Source: DASPTR01 sp041481365
GTDB lineage: Archaea > Thermoproteota > Bathyarchaeia > Bathyarchaeales > Bathycorpusculaceae
Assembly: GCA_041481365.1 (NCBI GenBank)
Contig: JBGPBS010000030.1
Span: 1-15,582 of the forward strand
Length of the DNA stretch: 15,582 nucleotides
Direction: 5' to 3'
The translations under genes and the position numbers were made by a program. Each line of letters starts with the position of its first letter. Position 1 is the stretch's first letter. Below, piece after piece: positions 1 through 7,425 of this stretch. The notes beneath the pieces were generated by a model. The model worked only from the letters and a program-made list of their open reading frames with translations, searched no databases and had not been told where the DNA came from.

Positions 1-1
1 A

Positions 2-844
2 ACAATCCTGAAACCTACAGAGGGCAAAGCCTCTGTCTTGGGTTTCGATATTGCAAAGCAGGATAACGACGTGAGAAACGTGATCGGTGTTGTACCGCAG
101 GAATATACTGCTGATGAAGATCTGACTGGTTTAGAAAACATCTTCTTGTGCGCTGATCTGTACGGTATTCCGCGCCGTGTTGCAAAAGAACGTGCAGAAG
201 AACTGCTGAAACTCGTTGAGTTAACCGATTTTAAGGATAAGAGGGTTCAAACCTTTTCTGGCGGAATGCGCCGAAGACTTGAACTAGCATGCGGACTAAT
301 CAATAGGCCAAAATTACTTTTCTTGGATGAGCCCACTCTGGGCTTAGATGTTCAAACGAGGACTGCAACTTGGAACTATATCAGAAAGCTGAAGAAAGAA
401 TATGGCATGACACTTTTCATGACAACGCACTATCTTGAGGAAGCTGATTCACTCTGCGACCGGGTTGCAATAATTGATCATGGAAAAATAGTCGTCGTGG
501 GCACCCCTGAGGACCTGAAACACAGTCTGGGCGGTGACATCATAACCATAAGCATCAAAGAGGATGCGGACGTGGCTGATCTCATCGCGAAGGTTGAGCA
601 CGTGAAAGATGTCAAGAAGGAAAATGGTTCATACCGAATCAAGGCCGAATACGGAGAAATAACGGCTCCCTCCATTATCGAAACACTGCGAAAAAAAGGG
701 TACACCGTGACGAAACTTTCGCTCACAGAACCCACATTAAACGAAGTCTACTTGGAATACACTGGGAAATCGCTGCGTGATGCAGAAGAGTCTAGAGAGG
801 CCTTTGCTGCGCAGAGAATGACTATGAGGAGGGCCCGACAATGA
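2..844 (+). CDS. ABC exporter ATP-binding protein, DrrA type (5' end cut off)
   Basis: ATPase subunit of an ABC-2 type exporter; it would energise the membrane protein encoded immediately downstream. The reading frame is open from base 2 and already encodes the segment after Walker A (LKPTEG, then G-F-D), so Walker A and the true start lie upstream of the window. The TTG at 38 is internal, not a start. Visible elements are the Q-loop (VVPQE, near base 92), the signature FSGGMRRRLELA (near 254), Walker B LLFLDEPTLGLD (near 314) and the H-loop TTHYLEEAD (near 422). A C-terminal regulatory tail typical of DrrA-like proteins (DUF4162-like, ending EPTLNEVYLEYTG) runs from about 530 to 770. The stop overlaps the next start by ATGA (841-844), which implies translational coupling. 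The substrate cannot be read from sequence; drugs, lipids and polysaccharides are all exported by this family. Confidence 0.95.
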   Translation, partial: TILKPTEGKASVLGFDIAKQDNDVRNVIGVVPQEYTADEDLTGLENIFLCADLYGIPRRVAKERAEELLKLVELTDFKDKRVQTFSGGMRRRLELACGLINRPKLLFLDEPTLGLDVQTRTATWNYIRKLKKEYGMTLFMTTHYLEEADSLCDRVAIIDHGKIVVVGTPEDLKHSLGGDIITISIKEDADVADLIAKVEHVKDVKKENGSYRIKAEYGEITAPSIIETLRKKGYTVTKLSLTEPTLNEVYLEYTGKSLRDAEESREAFAAQRMTMRRARQ

Positions 845-1800
845 CCAAAGAGAACGGCAATTCCAAGAACAAATTGCACGGCCTATGGGCCTTGACTAAC
901 AGGGAGCTCAAGAAGTGGTACAAAGCCCCCGTAATATTCATACTTTCCATAATTCAGCCGATTATCTGGATGGGTCTACTCGGAAAAGCAATGAACATTA
1001 GTTCCCTTTTCCAAGGCTCATCATTTACAACATCATTAGCGTCATCTGATGTGGGCACGCAGTTGACGAGAAGCCTATTACAGTATGGCATGCCTAAAGA
1101 CAATATTCAAGGATTCTTGGGAACCCTTCCCAATCTCTTCCAAGGACTCGGAAGTTCTGTTTTGACAAACACTTTCCACACGACTGACTATTTCTCTTTC
1201 ATGGCAGTGGGCATGATCGCTTTCACAGCCCTCTTTACAACGGCCTTCAGCGGCATGTCAGTGGTTTGGGACAGACGTTTAGGCTTCCTAAACAAGGCTC
1301 TCAGCACCCCTGTATCAAGAGCTGTAATAGTATTTTCCAAAGTGCTTTCTGCAACCTTGCGATCGATGTTCCAAGCAGGCATAATAATAGTCATCGCCAT
1401 CGCATTCGGTCTCCAGTTTGGAGCCAGCTTCAATCCACTTTACGTGCTCGGCGTATTCGCGATTATGTTCCTGATATGCGTGGGCTTGTCTTCAATGTTC
1501 ATCGCAATTACCATAAGATCAACAAGAATAGAGACTCCAATGGCGGTCATGAACCTGATAACCCTGCCGCTGATGTTCGCCAGCAATGCCTTCTTCCCGA
1601 CGAGCATCATGCCCCCTTGGCTCCAGACAGTGGCGCAGTATAACCCAATGACGTACACAACAGAGGCAGTGAGACAGCTCTTGATATACAACACAACAGA
1701 CTTCGGGGTGGTCGCGACGGATTTTGCATACGTTGGAATCTTTGCGGCAATAGTCGCAACGATAGGCATTGTTCTCTCATGGCGCTACTTGAGCAAATAA
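841..1800 (+). CDS. ABC-2 type exporter permease
   Basis: Membrane subunit (319 aa) pairing with the upstream ATPase. A cytoplasmic N-terminus with the NRELKKWYKAP motif precedes TM1 (about residues 31-48). A long loop of about 65 residues follows, then a cluster of five further hydrophobic segments (about 115-140, 160-192, 200-226, 235-255, 292-315). The motif QYNPMTYTTEAVRQL (about 266-280) is the conserved ABC-2 permease signature before the last helix. The start ATG at 841 overlaps the previous stop by four bases and sits 8-9 bases after an AGGAGG ribosome-binding site at the end of the ATPase gene. The length is somewhat above the usual 250-280 because of the extended TM1-TM2 loop. It belongs to the DrrB/NodJ-like branch; substrate unknown. 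Confidence 0.93.
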   Translation: MTKENGNSKNKLHGLWALTNRELKKWYKAPVIFILSIIQPIIWMGLLGKAMNISSLFQGSSFTTSLASSDVGTQLTRSLLQYGMPKDNIQGFLGTLPNLFQGLGSSVLTNTFHTTDYFSFMAVGMIAFTALFTTAFSGMSVVWDRRLGFLNKALSTPVSRAVIVFSKVLSATLRSMFQAGIIIVIAIAFGLQFGASFNPLYVLGVFAIMFLICVGLSSMFIAITIRSTRIETPMAVMNLITLPLMFASNAFFPTSIMPPWLQTVAQYNPMTYTTEAVRQLLIYNTTDFGVVATDFAYVGIFAAIVATIGIVLSWRYLSK

Positions 1801-1813
1801 TTGGAGACGAAGG

Positions 1814-2518
1814 ATGAAAGGAGTTGATGGAACTGTGACAACAATAGTTGAAGCTGTTAACCTAAAGAAGACCTACATGCTTGGAGAAGTCCCAGTTGAC
1901 GCGTTGCGTGGCGTTAATCTAAGGGTTGAAGGCGGCGATTTTCTCGCGATTTTGGGCCCTTCGGGAAGCGGCAAGTCAACCCTGCTCAACTTGATCGGGG
2001 CACTGGATAAACCAACAGAAGGCAAAATGCTGATCGAGGACGTTGACATTTCCACACTTAATGACGGCCAGCTGGCCGATCTCAGACGACGAATCGGCTT
2101 CGTATTTCAGTTCTTCAACCTGATTCCCAGGTTCACAGCAAGAGAAAATGTTGAATTATCAATGGCCATAACTGGATTGAGTAGGATAGACAGAAGAAAA
2201 CGTGCCGAAGATCTTCTAGAAACGGTGGGACTCAAAGAAAGAATGAATCATAAACCTGCCGAATTGAGCGGCGGCGAACAACAACGCGTGGCCATTGCGA
2301 GGGCACTGTCAAATAATCCCAAATTCCTTTTGATGGATGAGCCCACTGGAAACATAGATTCCAAAGCCGCGAACGAGATAATCGGTCTGATCGAGAGACT
2401 CAACGAGGAGAAAGGCGTAACTGTCATAATGGTCACTCACGACCATCATCTGGCAGGCCAATCTAAGAAAACCGTCCAGATGTTCGACGGCGTGATAACC
2501 AAGGAGATCGTGAATTAA
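1814..2518 (+). CDS. ABC transporter ATP-binding protein, LolD/MacB type
   Basis: ATPase of 234 aa with every nucleotide-binding motif: Walker A GPSGSGKST (48-56), Q-loop Q99 in FVFQF, signature LSGGEQQRVAIARA (151-164), Walker B FLLMDEPTGNID (181-192) and H-loop VTHD (H209). The combination of SGGEQQRVAIARAL and DEPTGNID is typical of the LolD/MacB/FtsE branch, which works with FtsX-fold permeases; such a permease follows two bases later. It lies 13 bases after the ABC-2 permease stop, so it is probably in the same transcript. The start is slightly uncertain: the ATG at 1814 has GACGAAGG just before it, while an in-frame GTG at 1835 is preceded by AAAGGAG and would remove seven residues that family members do not need. 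The likely role is MacB-like mechanotransmission or export rather than solute import. Confidence 0.94.
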   Translation: MKGVDGTVTTIVEAVNLKKTYMLGEVPVDALRGVNLRVEGGDFLAILGPSGSGKSTLLNLIGALDKPTEGKMLIEDVDISTLNDGQLADLRRRIGFVFQFFNLIPRFTARENVELSMAITGLSRIDRRKRAEDLLETVGLKERMNHKPAELSGGEQQRVAIARALSNNPKFLLMDEPTGNIDSKAANEIIGLIERLNEEKGVTVIMVTHDHHLAGQSKKTVQMFDGVITKEIVN

Positions 2519-2519
2519 C

Positions 2520-3821
2520 TTGAAAGCCCAGGACGTCTTATCTTATTCCTTCAGCGCGATAAAACTGAGAAAACTCCGCGCAGGCCTAACGATCTTGGGA
2601 GTAGTCATCGGCATCGCAGCCATCGTTGCTTTGCTTTCGATTACTCAGGGTTTGCAAGCTACCATAACTGATCAGCTTCAAACAGGATTTGCAACCAACA
2701 CACTTATCGTCTCCACTGGAGGAGGCTTCGCAGGAGGCTTCGGCGCTGGCGGACAAGGCGGAACAGGTGGGGCTAATTCTGGATTCAAATTGCTGATTAA
2801 TGACACTCAAAGAATCGATAATATACCAAATGTCGAGATGTCAATGCCGATAATTCAAAGGGTAGGCTGGATCGGAAACGGTACCACAAATCTGACTGCC
2901 ACCCTAATGGGTGTGGACTTCGCCAAATATGCCAGCATCTACAGCAGCGCATTCGTGAATGAAAGCGGAGAAATCCCAACAAATCCCAATGACCAAATGA
3001 TCATAGTAGGAAAACGGGTGAGCGACCAGGGGAATAATGGAACACTATTCTGCACCGCGAAGAGCAACGTTGAAATCACTTGGACTAACGGAACTGCGCG
3101 CCCTCCGATAAACGCGACGTATCCAGGCAAAGTTATGGCTGTTCTAAGAGAGATCGGAGGCTTCGGCATCATAGGACCTTCGGATTCTGATATTTACATT
3201 CCAATTTCTCAAGCTCAGAGCTTCTTTGGAACTGATGAATGTAATCAGATAATTGTGAGATTGGTAAACGGCGACAAGACAACGATTGATAACGCTACTC
3301 AAGCCATAAAGGCGGTTTTCAGCGACGAAGTCTCAGTAACCTCCGCAACGGCTGCGCTTAACCTTCTGTCGAATATTTTCTCCATCATACAACTCTTCCT
3401 AGGTGGAATTGCTGCTATTTCGCTTCTGGTTGCGGGCATAGGCATAATGAATATCATGATCGTGTCCTTGATGGAGCGTACGAGAGAGATAGGCATACTC
3501 AAAGCATTGGGCATGAAAGGCCAGACAGTGCTTCTGATTTTCCTATGTGAATCAGTTATAATTGGCTTGATCGGTGCGGCGATCGGCATAGCCTCAGGTT
3601 GGGTTCTAGCGAACGTGATTGCACTCGTCTTTCGAGGGGGAAGCGTATTCGGTGGAAATCAAGCTGCGACCAGGGGTGGAATGACGATAACTCCACTTTT
3701 GACTCCAGCAGTGACTATGTTGGCTTTGGTCTTCGGCGTAGGAATCAGCGCAATCTTTGCGCTTTATCCAGCCTGGAGAGCGTCAAAACTTAAACCAGTA
3801 GAAGCCTTAAGATACGAGTAG
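2520..3821 (+). CDS. MacB/FtsX-fold ABC transporter permease
   Basis: Permease of 433 aa in the usual four-helix MacB architecture. An N-terminal cytoplasmic segment (IKLRKLRAGLTILGVVIG) leads into TM1 (about 22-42). A large extracytoplasmic domain (about 43-285) follows, then TM2 (about 288-316), the conserved coupling loop MERTREIGILKALGMK (318-333), TM3 (about 335-370) and TM4 (about 395-418). It ends with AWRASKLKPVEALRYE, a family hallmark. The start is TTG at 2520, two bases from the ATPase stop; an AGGAG lies about 13 bases upstream, a long spacing, but no better start exists and the N-terminus aligns fully with MacB. The extracytoplasmic domain has a Gly-rich stretch (67-88), eight N-x-S/T sequons and two cysteines (C178, C241). 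No MacA-like adaptor is present, as expected for a cell without an outer membrane. Substrate unknown. Confidence 0.93.
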   Translation: MKAQDVLSYSFSAIKLRKLRAGLTILGVVIGIAAIVALLSITQGLQATITDQLQTGFATNTLIVSTGGGFAGGFGAGGQGGTGGANSGFKLLINDTQRIDNIPNVEMSMPIIQRVGWIGNGTTNLTATLMGVDFAKYASIYSSAFVNESGEIPTNPNDQMIIVGKRVSDQGNNGTLFCTAKSNVEITWTNGTARPPINATYPGKVMAVLREIGGFGIIGPSDSDIYIPISQAQSFFGTDECNQIIVRLVNGDKTTIDNATQAIKAVFSDEVSVTSATAALNLLSNIFSIIQLFLGGIAAISLLVAGIGIMNIMIVSLMERTREIGILKALGMKGQTVLLIFLCESVIIGLIGAAIGIASGWVLANVIALVFRGGSVFGGNQAATRGGMTITPLLTPAVTMLALVFGVGISAIFALYPAWRASKLKPVEALRYE

Positions 3822-3849
3822 GACCAGTTTTGTCGCTGAGGTTTGTGAT

Positions 3850-4296
3850 TTGAGGCGGCAATATCCTAAACAGCCGCTTGTTGGCGTCGGAGCCGTCGTG
3901 GTCTGTTCTGGGAAAATCCTGCTCGAAAAGAGAAAGAATGATCCTGGAAAAGGAAAATGGAGCATCCCAGGCGGACTTGTGGAGCTTGGCGAAAACGTGG
4001 AACAATCGGTCATCAGAGAAGTCAAAGAAGAAACGGGTTTGGATGTTGAGAAGCCTGAACACATCGATGTTGTCGACAGCATAACCGAGGACGAAAATAG
4101 CAAGATAAGATACCATTTTGTCATAATAGACTATTTCGTGAAACTTAGAAGTGGCGCTCTAAAGGCTTCCAGCGATGCTGATGAACTCAGGTGGGTGCAG
4201 TTTGATCAGGTGGAAGAGTTTGATTTGACAAGATCTTTTAGAACATTTTTCCAGAGAAACAGGCAGAAGATAGAAGCATTCAGTTCATGTCATTGA
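3850..4296 (+). CDS. Nudix hydrolase
   Basis: Small hydrolase (148 aa) with a perfect Nudix box at residues 42-64: G-x5-E-x7-REVKEETGL, where the glutamates bind the metal that cleaves nucleoside-diphosphate-linked substrates. The preceding GKWSIPGG (residues 35-42) and the strand VGVGAVVVCSGKILLEKR are typical of the ADP-ribose/ADP-sugar pyrophosphatase and MutT-like group. Sequence alone does not separate ADP-ribose, NADH, 8-oxo-dGTP or other substrates. The start is TTG at 3850, eight bases after GAGG; a GTG at 3845 runs straight into a stop. The gene lies 28 bases after the MacB-like permease, so it may ride on the transporter transcript, although a functional link is not evident. Its last 17 bases overlap the tail of the convergent HerA gene. 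Confidence 0.9.
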   Translation: MRRQYPKQPLVGVGAVVVCSGKILLEKRKNDPGKGKWSIPGGLVELGENVEQSVIREVKEETGLDVEKPEHIDVVDSITEDENSKIRYHFVIIDYFVKLRSGALKASSDADELRWVQFDQVEEFDLTRSFRTFFQRNRQKIEAFSSCH

Positions 4297-5740
4297 AGAA
4301 GAGCCTCGTTTCTCCCATGGTTTTGACGTCTATGGCTTTGACTTTGACAACCATCGGAAAATCTTTGACTACTTTTCCAAGGATAAGGCAATGATGTGGA
4401 GGCAGGTCTCTCGCGATCGACCTGACCGTTTCTGCGTCCACGCGGGCGGCTCTCGAAACAACATCCAGATCATGCTCGTTTGTGAAGTTGAATAGGAAGA
4501 TATTGTCAGCCTGACGATAAATATTCTCTTTGACTGTGTCGGGCTGATTAGTGATGAACGTGGTGAATATCCCAAAATGCCTCATTCGAGTGACTATGTC
4601 ATCCCAGTACGTTTCCCGAAGGTACAGGTGAGCCTCTTCAGCGAAAAGAAAAGTCGCTTTTAGGTTCCAGCTCGTCAACTGCTCTACGAGTCTTCCCAAT
4701 ACATATTCAACGACTACTTGCCTGTCGATGGCTGAGGTGTTTCTCAGGTTTATCACTATGGCCCCGCCCTGCTCCTTTGCTCTAAACAGGCTGTCCTCCA
4801 ACAACGTTGCCTCGCAGACGTTGTCAGTGAAGAAGCCGGAATTGATCAAGGCATGATAGCGTGAAGACAAAGCATCTCGAACGTGCTGGTTGCAGTTCCA
4901 ATTGCGAATAGTCTCACCCATCTCATGCAGGGTAAGCATGTTTCTTTCCTTCAGGGACTGCCAAATGCGTCTGAACTCACGAGCGGACGTTCCAGGCAGA
5001 TGAAGAGCATGGATTAGAATTCCCAGCATGACGTGGAGGTTCACCTGTTTCAGGGCTGTCTTAAAGTTTTGGCCCGGTGTCAAAACATGGATCTTATCGT
5101 GATGTGCGTTCCTTTTGCCGTCGCCTGTCATTCCCAGGCTTATGTATTCGCCGTTCAAGTCAAACACGACAACTGTGGCCTTGTACCCGACTAGGCTGGT
5201 CATCAGAAGCTTGGACAGGTGAGATTTCCCAGTTTCTTTCTTGCCCGTGATTATGTTGAGTTTTCCGTCGAGGTGTGACGCGTCAATCGTCAGCAGTGAA
5301 GAATCTTTTGTTCCACCTATGATTATGGGTAGCTTTCCTTCAATTTTAGCCAGTTTGAGCAGTGTTGGAAGTGGAAGTTTCTTTATCGTTGACTGAGACC
5401 TGGATGGAAGCCATGAGCTGCTTGGGCTCAGATTCTCATTTTCCACCGTGGCACGAATTTTGCAGACGAGCAGGCTCGCGTCTTGAATGTACGTGATGTG
5501 AGGCGCAATTTCCAACGGATCAAAATCCTCGCCTTGCACGAGCTCGCCGCCGTCAGGAAAGCTTCGAAGAAGCTCCTCTAGGACACCTGGGACGCTGGCG
5601 AACTGCACGTCAATCACTTGTGCTATTAGGGCTCTTCTTGCTTCCAAGTCCTCGACGAGCAGATAATCACCTTTCTCGACTGTCTCGTTTGGGAAACTCA
5701 GAATCTGCAGGATGTTTCCCTCTTTCTTGTATAGCTTCAT
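4280..5740 (-). CDS. herA: HerA-like bipolar DNA translocase/helicase
   Basis: Hexameric ATPase of the HerA/FtsK superfamily (486 aa). In archaea it partners the NurA nuclease to resect DNA ends during double-strand-break repair. Residues 1-95 look like the beta-barrel HAS domain (KGDYLLVED, ALIAQVIDVQ). The RecA-like core has Walker A GKKETGKS (166-173), the HerA-typical strand VVVFDLNGEY (190-199), and a Walker B strand FLFAEEAH (364-371) in which the usual Asp-Glu reads Glu-Glu after Ala. Sensor/arginine-finger-like RMRHFGIFTTFITNQP (385-400) follows, then a C-terminal region with ADNIFLFNFTNEHDLD. The start ATG overlaps the upstream NurA gene by ATGA (5737-5740), so the two are translationally coupled. 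The family call is secure. Which HerA subgroup this is, repair or defence-associated, is inferred from its NurA partner. Confidence 0.9.
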   Translation of the reverse strand: MKLYKKEGNILQILSFPNETVEKGDYLLVEDLEARRALIAQVIDVQFASVPGVLEELLRSFPDGGELVQGEDFDPLEIAPHITYIQDASLLVCKIRATVENENLSPSSSWLPSRSQSTIKKLPLPTLLKLAKIEGKLPIIIGGTKDSSLLTIDASHLDGKLNIITGKKETGKSHLSKLLMTSLVGYKATVVVFDLNGEYISLGMTGDGKRNAHHDKIHVLTPGQNFKTALKQVNLHVMLGILIHALHLPGTSAREFRRIWQSLKERNMLTLHEMGETIRNWNCNQHVRDALSSRYHALINSGFFTDNVCEATLLEDSLFRAKEQGGAIVINLRNTSAIDRQVVVEYVLGRLVEQLTSWNLKATFLFAEEAHLYLRETYWDDIVTRMRHFGIFTTFITNQPDTVKENIYRQADNIFLFNFTNEHDLDVVSRAARVDAETVRSIARDLPPHHCLILGKVVKDFPMVVKVKAIDVKTMGETRLFFNDMN

Positions 5741-6822
5741 GAGTAGGATTCACCTCTGCCGTACGGTCCGAAGAGAAGCCTGTGCATGTCAGGTCTGTTG
5801 ATGATGTTGAGTCTGCATCTGCGGGCAACAAAATGCTGCATGGCTATGACCTCGTTTGCCGTGAAAGTGCAGAGAATGTGGGCCAGTCTCAGAGTTTCAG
5901 GATAACCCTGTGAAAGCACATCGTTTCCCATGAGTTTTCCAAGAGCTTCGATGCGCCGCTCGTAAGTATTCTCCTTATCAATGTCCAGTCTGAACGCGAA
6001 GCTTTCATGAGAAAGTCTGGCGACGTAAATGTCTCCGAGCAGAACGATCGGGGGCCTAGGTCTCAACCCGGTTGTTTCAAGCAGATAAGGGGTTTTCTGT
6101 TGGAGTGTCACGTCCGTTATTAGGTGTCCGTTGATTCGAAGCTTCGTTATTTTTGAGAAGGCCAAAACGACGTTCTTGCATTCCCTTGCGTTTGACAAGA
6201 TTCCCTTTAGTCGCTCAACAGGAGTGTCGCCAGTCCCAGCAGTCAATGAGCCGTCAAAAAGAACAACTCCACCATTCATGGTTCTTGACAGGGTAGCCTG
6301 CAACCATCTTTCAAGTAAGCTTGCTATGCGCGTCGGGTTTTGCAGGAGATTGGCCAAGCCCAAGTGGCCTTGCTTGCATGCAGACACGAAGTATGCTCTC
6401 TCTAGTGCGTCATAGACTTCCTTTTTGTTTTCTTCTGTAATGTGGAAGATGAATGGACCAAGTCTGCTGTATCTATAGCTTTTGTGCTTTTTCCAAACGC
6501 TCGCACCTCGAACGGCAACTAGCATGCCTGTGCATGTTTCGCCAATCTTTATGGTTGACGTGTCGCATGCGCCGATTGTGGTTTCTTCATGGATTGGCTT
6601 CAACGGTATGGGCTGCATTCTGAGCTGGAACGTATCTTCATGTAAGTCCATGTTGGCGGTTTGTTGAAAACCTTGTTGATTTAGTTGAAAAGCGTGGTTT
6701 TGCTGGTGTCTGAGTGAGCTTATGCTTTGTTCTATGAGGCGTTGTGGCAATGTTGTGTCTATGGTGGGCTGTGGAAAGTTATATTTCTGTGTTGTTGTAA
6801 TAGTGTATTGTTCAATCACCAT
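5737..6822 (-). CDS. nurA: NurA-domain 5'-3' nuclease partner of HerA
   Basis: Nuclease of 361 aa with the NurA RNase H-like layout: first catalytic Asp in GACDTST (D87), a second in VVLFDGSL (D180), and the C-terminal GYPET..LRLAH segment (296-305) that supplies the conserved His. Candidate metal-binding Glu residues lie near E161, but I cannot assign the third acidic residue with certainty. Residues 1-75 form an extension rich in Gln and His (RHQQNHAFQLNQQGFQQ, 38-54) of unknown role. The start ATG at 6822 has GGTGA three bases upstream, the same ribosome-binding motif seen at other genes here. It is the first gene of a two-gene operon with HerA. NurA-HerA pairing is well established in archaea; Mre11 and Rad50, often nearby, are absent from this window. 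Overall similarity to textbook NurA looks low, so it may be a divergent copy. Confidence 0.82.
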   Translation of the reverse strand: MVIEQYTITTTQKYNFPQPTIDTTLPQRLIEQSISSLRHQQNHAFQLNQQGFQQTANMDLHEDTFQLRMQPIPLKPIHEETTIGACDTSTIKIGETCTGMLVAVRGASVWKKHKSYRYSRLGPFIFHITEENKKEVYDALERAYFVSACKQGHLGLANLLQNPTRIASLLERWLQATLSRTMNGGVVLFDGSLTAGTGDTPVERLKGILSNARECKNVVLAFSKITKLRINGHLITDVTLQQKTPYLLETTGLRPRPPIVLLGDIYVARLSHESFAFRLDIDKENTYERRIEALGKLMGNDVLSQGYPETLRLAHILCTFTANEVIAMQHFVARRCRLNIINRPDMHRLLFGPYGRGESYS

Positions 6823-6908
6823 GATTCACCAATAGCCAACAGTTGGAGCATGAGATATTTAAGTGTTGTGCATGAACAAGATGCGCAATACAATAGCAAT
6901 AAGGTGAA
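6823..6908. promoter_or_regulatory. Divergent promoter region between nurA and the wHTH gene
   Basis: This 86-bp gap separates oppositely oriented genes. The only strong A/T box is ATATTTAA at 6855-6862. Read rightward it would place initiation near 6885, giving a leader of about 24 nt before the ATG at 6909. Read leftward (TTAAATAT) it would place initiation near 6832, about 10 nt before the nurA start. One box may therefore serve both directions. A 14-bp imperfect palindrome (TTGTGCATGAACAA, 6866-6879; six of seven pairs match) lies between the box and the expected rightward start, where a bound regulator would block transcription. The box position relative to both genes is seen; promoter and operator function are inferred. 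Confidence 0.5.
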
Positions 6909-7310
6909 ATGTTGACCGAGAAAGAAACCAAGCCGCCAATACGAGTAAAAATGAAAATAGGCGATGTTGAATTCGAAATAGAATGCCAGGAAGACCAACT
7001 ACAAGCCACGGTAGACAAGATTCTTTCGACGGTAACTGAAAGACTCAAAGAAACACAAATGATAACTGAAAGAACCGCGCCACCACCCAGGGCCGAAACA
7101 TGCAAGGGCGTAATCCAAAAACTCTGGAACGAAGGATGGTTCTCAACTGCCAGAGGCTTGAGCGAGGTTCATAGCGAACTGGCGAGGCGAGGTTTTCACT
7201 ACGATCGCACCGCGGTGGCTCATGCTCTGATAGACTTGGTTAAAGATGGAATACTGACTAGGGAAGGAAAACCGCGCAGGTACCAATACGCGCAGAAAAG
7301 GCCACCATGA
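6909..7310 (+). CDS. Small winged-helix protein with N-terminal beta-beta-alpha-like module (paralog A)
   Basis: Protein of 133 aa; I do not recognise a named family. Residues 11-42 (IRVKMKIGDVEFEIEC, then an amphipathic helix) form a short module also found, in divergent form, at the N-termini of the three neighbouring minus-strand proteins. A Pro-rich linker follows (about 55-62), then a winged-helix-like domain (63-128): helix CKGVIQKLWNEGWF, helix LSEVHSELARR, recognition-type helix RTAVAHALIDLVKDGIL and a basic wing GKPRRYQY. The wing chemistry suggests nucleic-acid binding. It aligns best with the C-terminus of the protein at 8402-8899. ATG at 6909 lies only one base after GGTGA; the adjacent TTG at 6912 is better spaced and may be the real start. 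It is divergent from nurA with a shared promoter gap. Regulator of the locus or DNA-binding accessory to HerA/NurA are both possible. Confidence 0.8.
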   Translation: MLTEKETKPPIRVKMKIGDVEFEIECQEDQLQATVDKILSTVTERLKETQMITERTAPPPRAETCKGVIQKLWNEGWFSTARGLSEVHSELARRGFHYDRTAVAHALIDLVKDGILTREGKPRRYQYAQKRPP

Positions 7311-7425
7311 CTCCCAAAGATTAACTCAAGATGGTTACACAAGCGATCGAAGAAATGGAAGCGAATGCCTAACAAACGTTAAAATGGGCCTTTTGCCTGT
7401 CTGGAAGAACGTTGAAGAAGAGAGC
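7311..7425. other. Convergent intergenic spacer
   Basis: This 115-bp gap separates the tail of the plus-strand winged-helix gene from the tail of the minus-strand three-gene operon. I see only very short reading frames (such as a 13-codon frame near 7331), without ribosome-binding sites, and only weak T-rich runs on either strand. No strong hairpin or other structure is apparent. Confidence 0.5.

Noticed and set aside
2721..2785. Gly-rich coding repeat in the permease considered as a possible repeat array
   Set aside because: The codons vary without a fixed repeat unit; it is low-complexity protein sequence in an outer domain, not a DNA repeat array.
3790..4124. Two overlapping minus-strand frames (108 and 105 codons) opposite the Nudix gene
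   Set aside because: They are antisense to the perfect Nudix box and resemble no protein family; shadows of the real gene.
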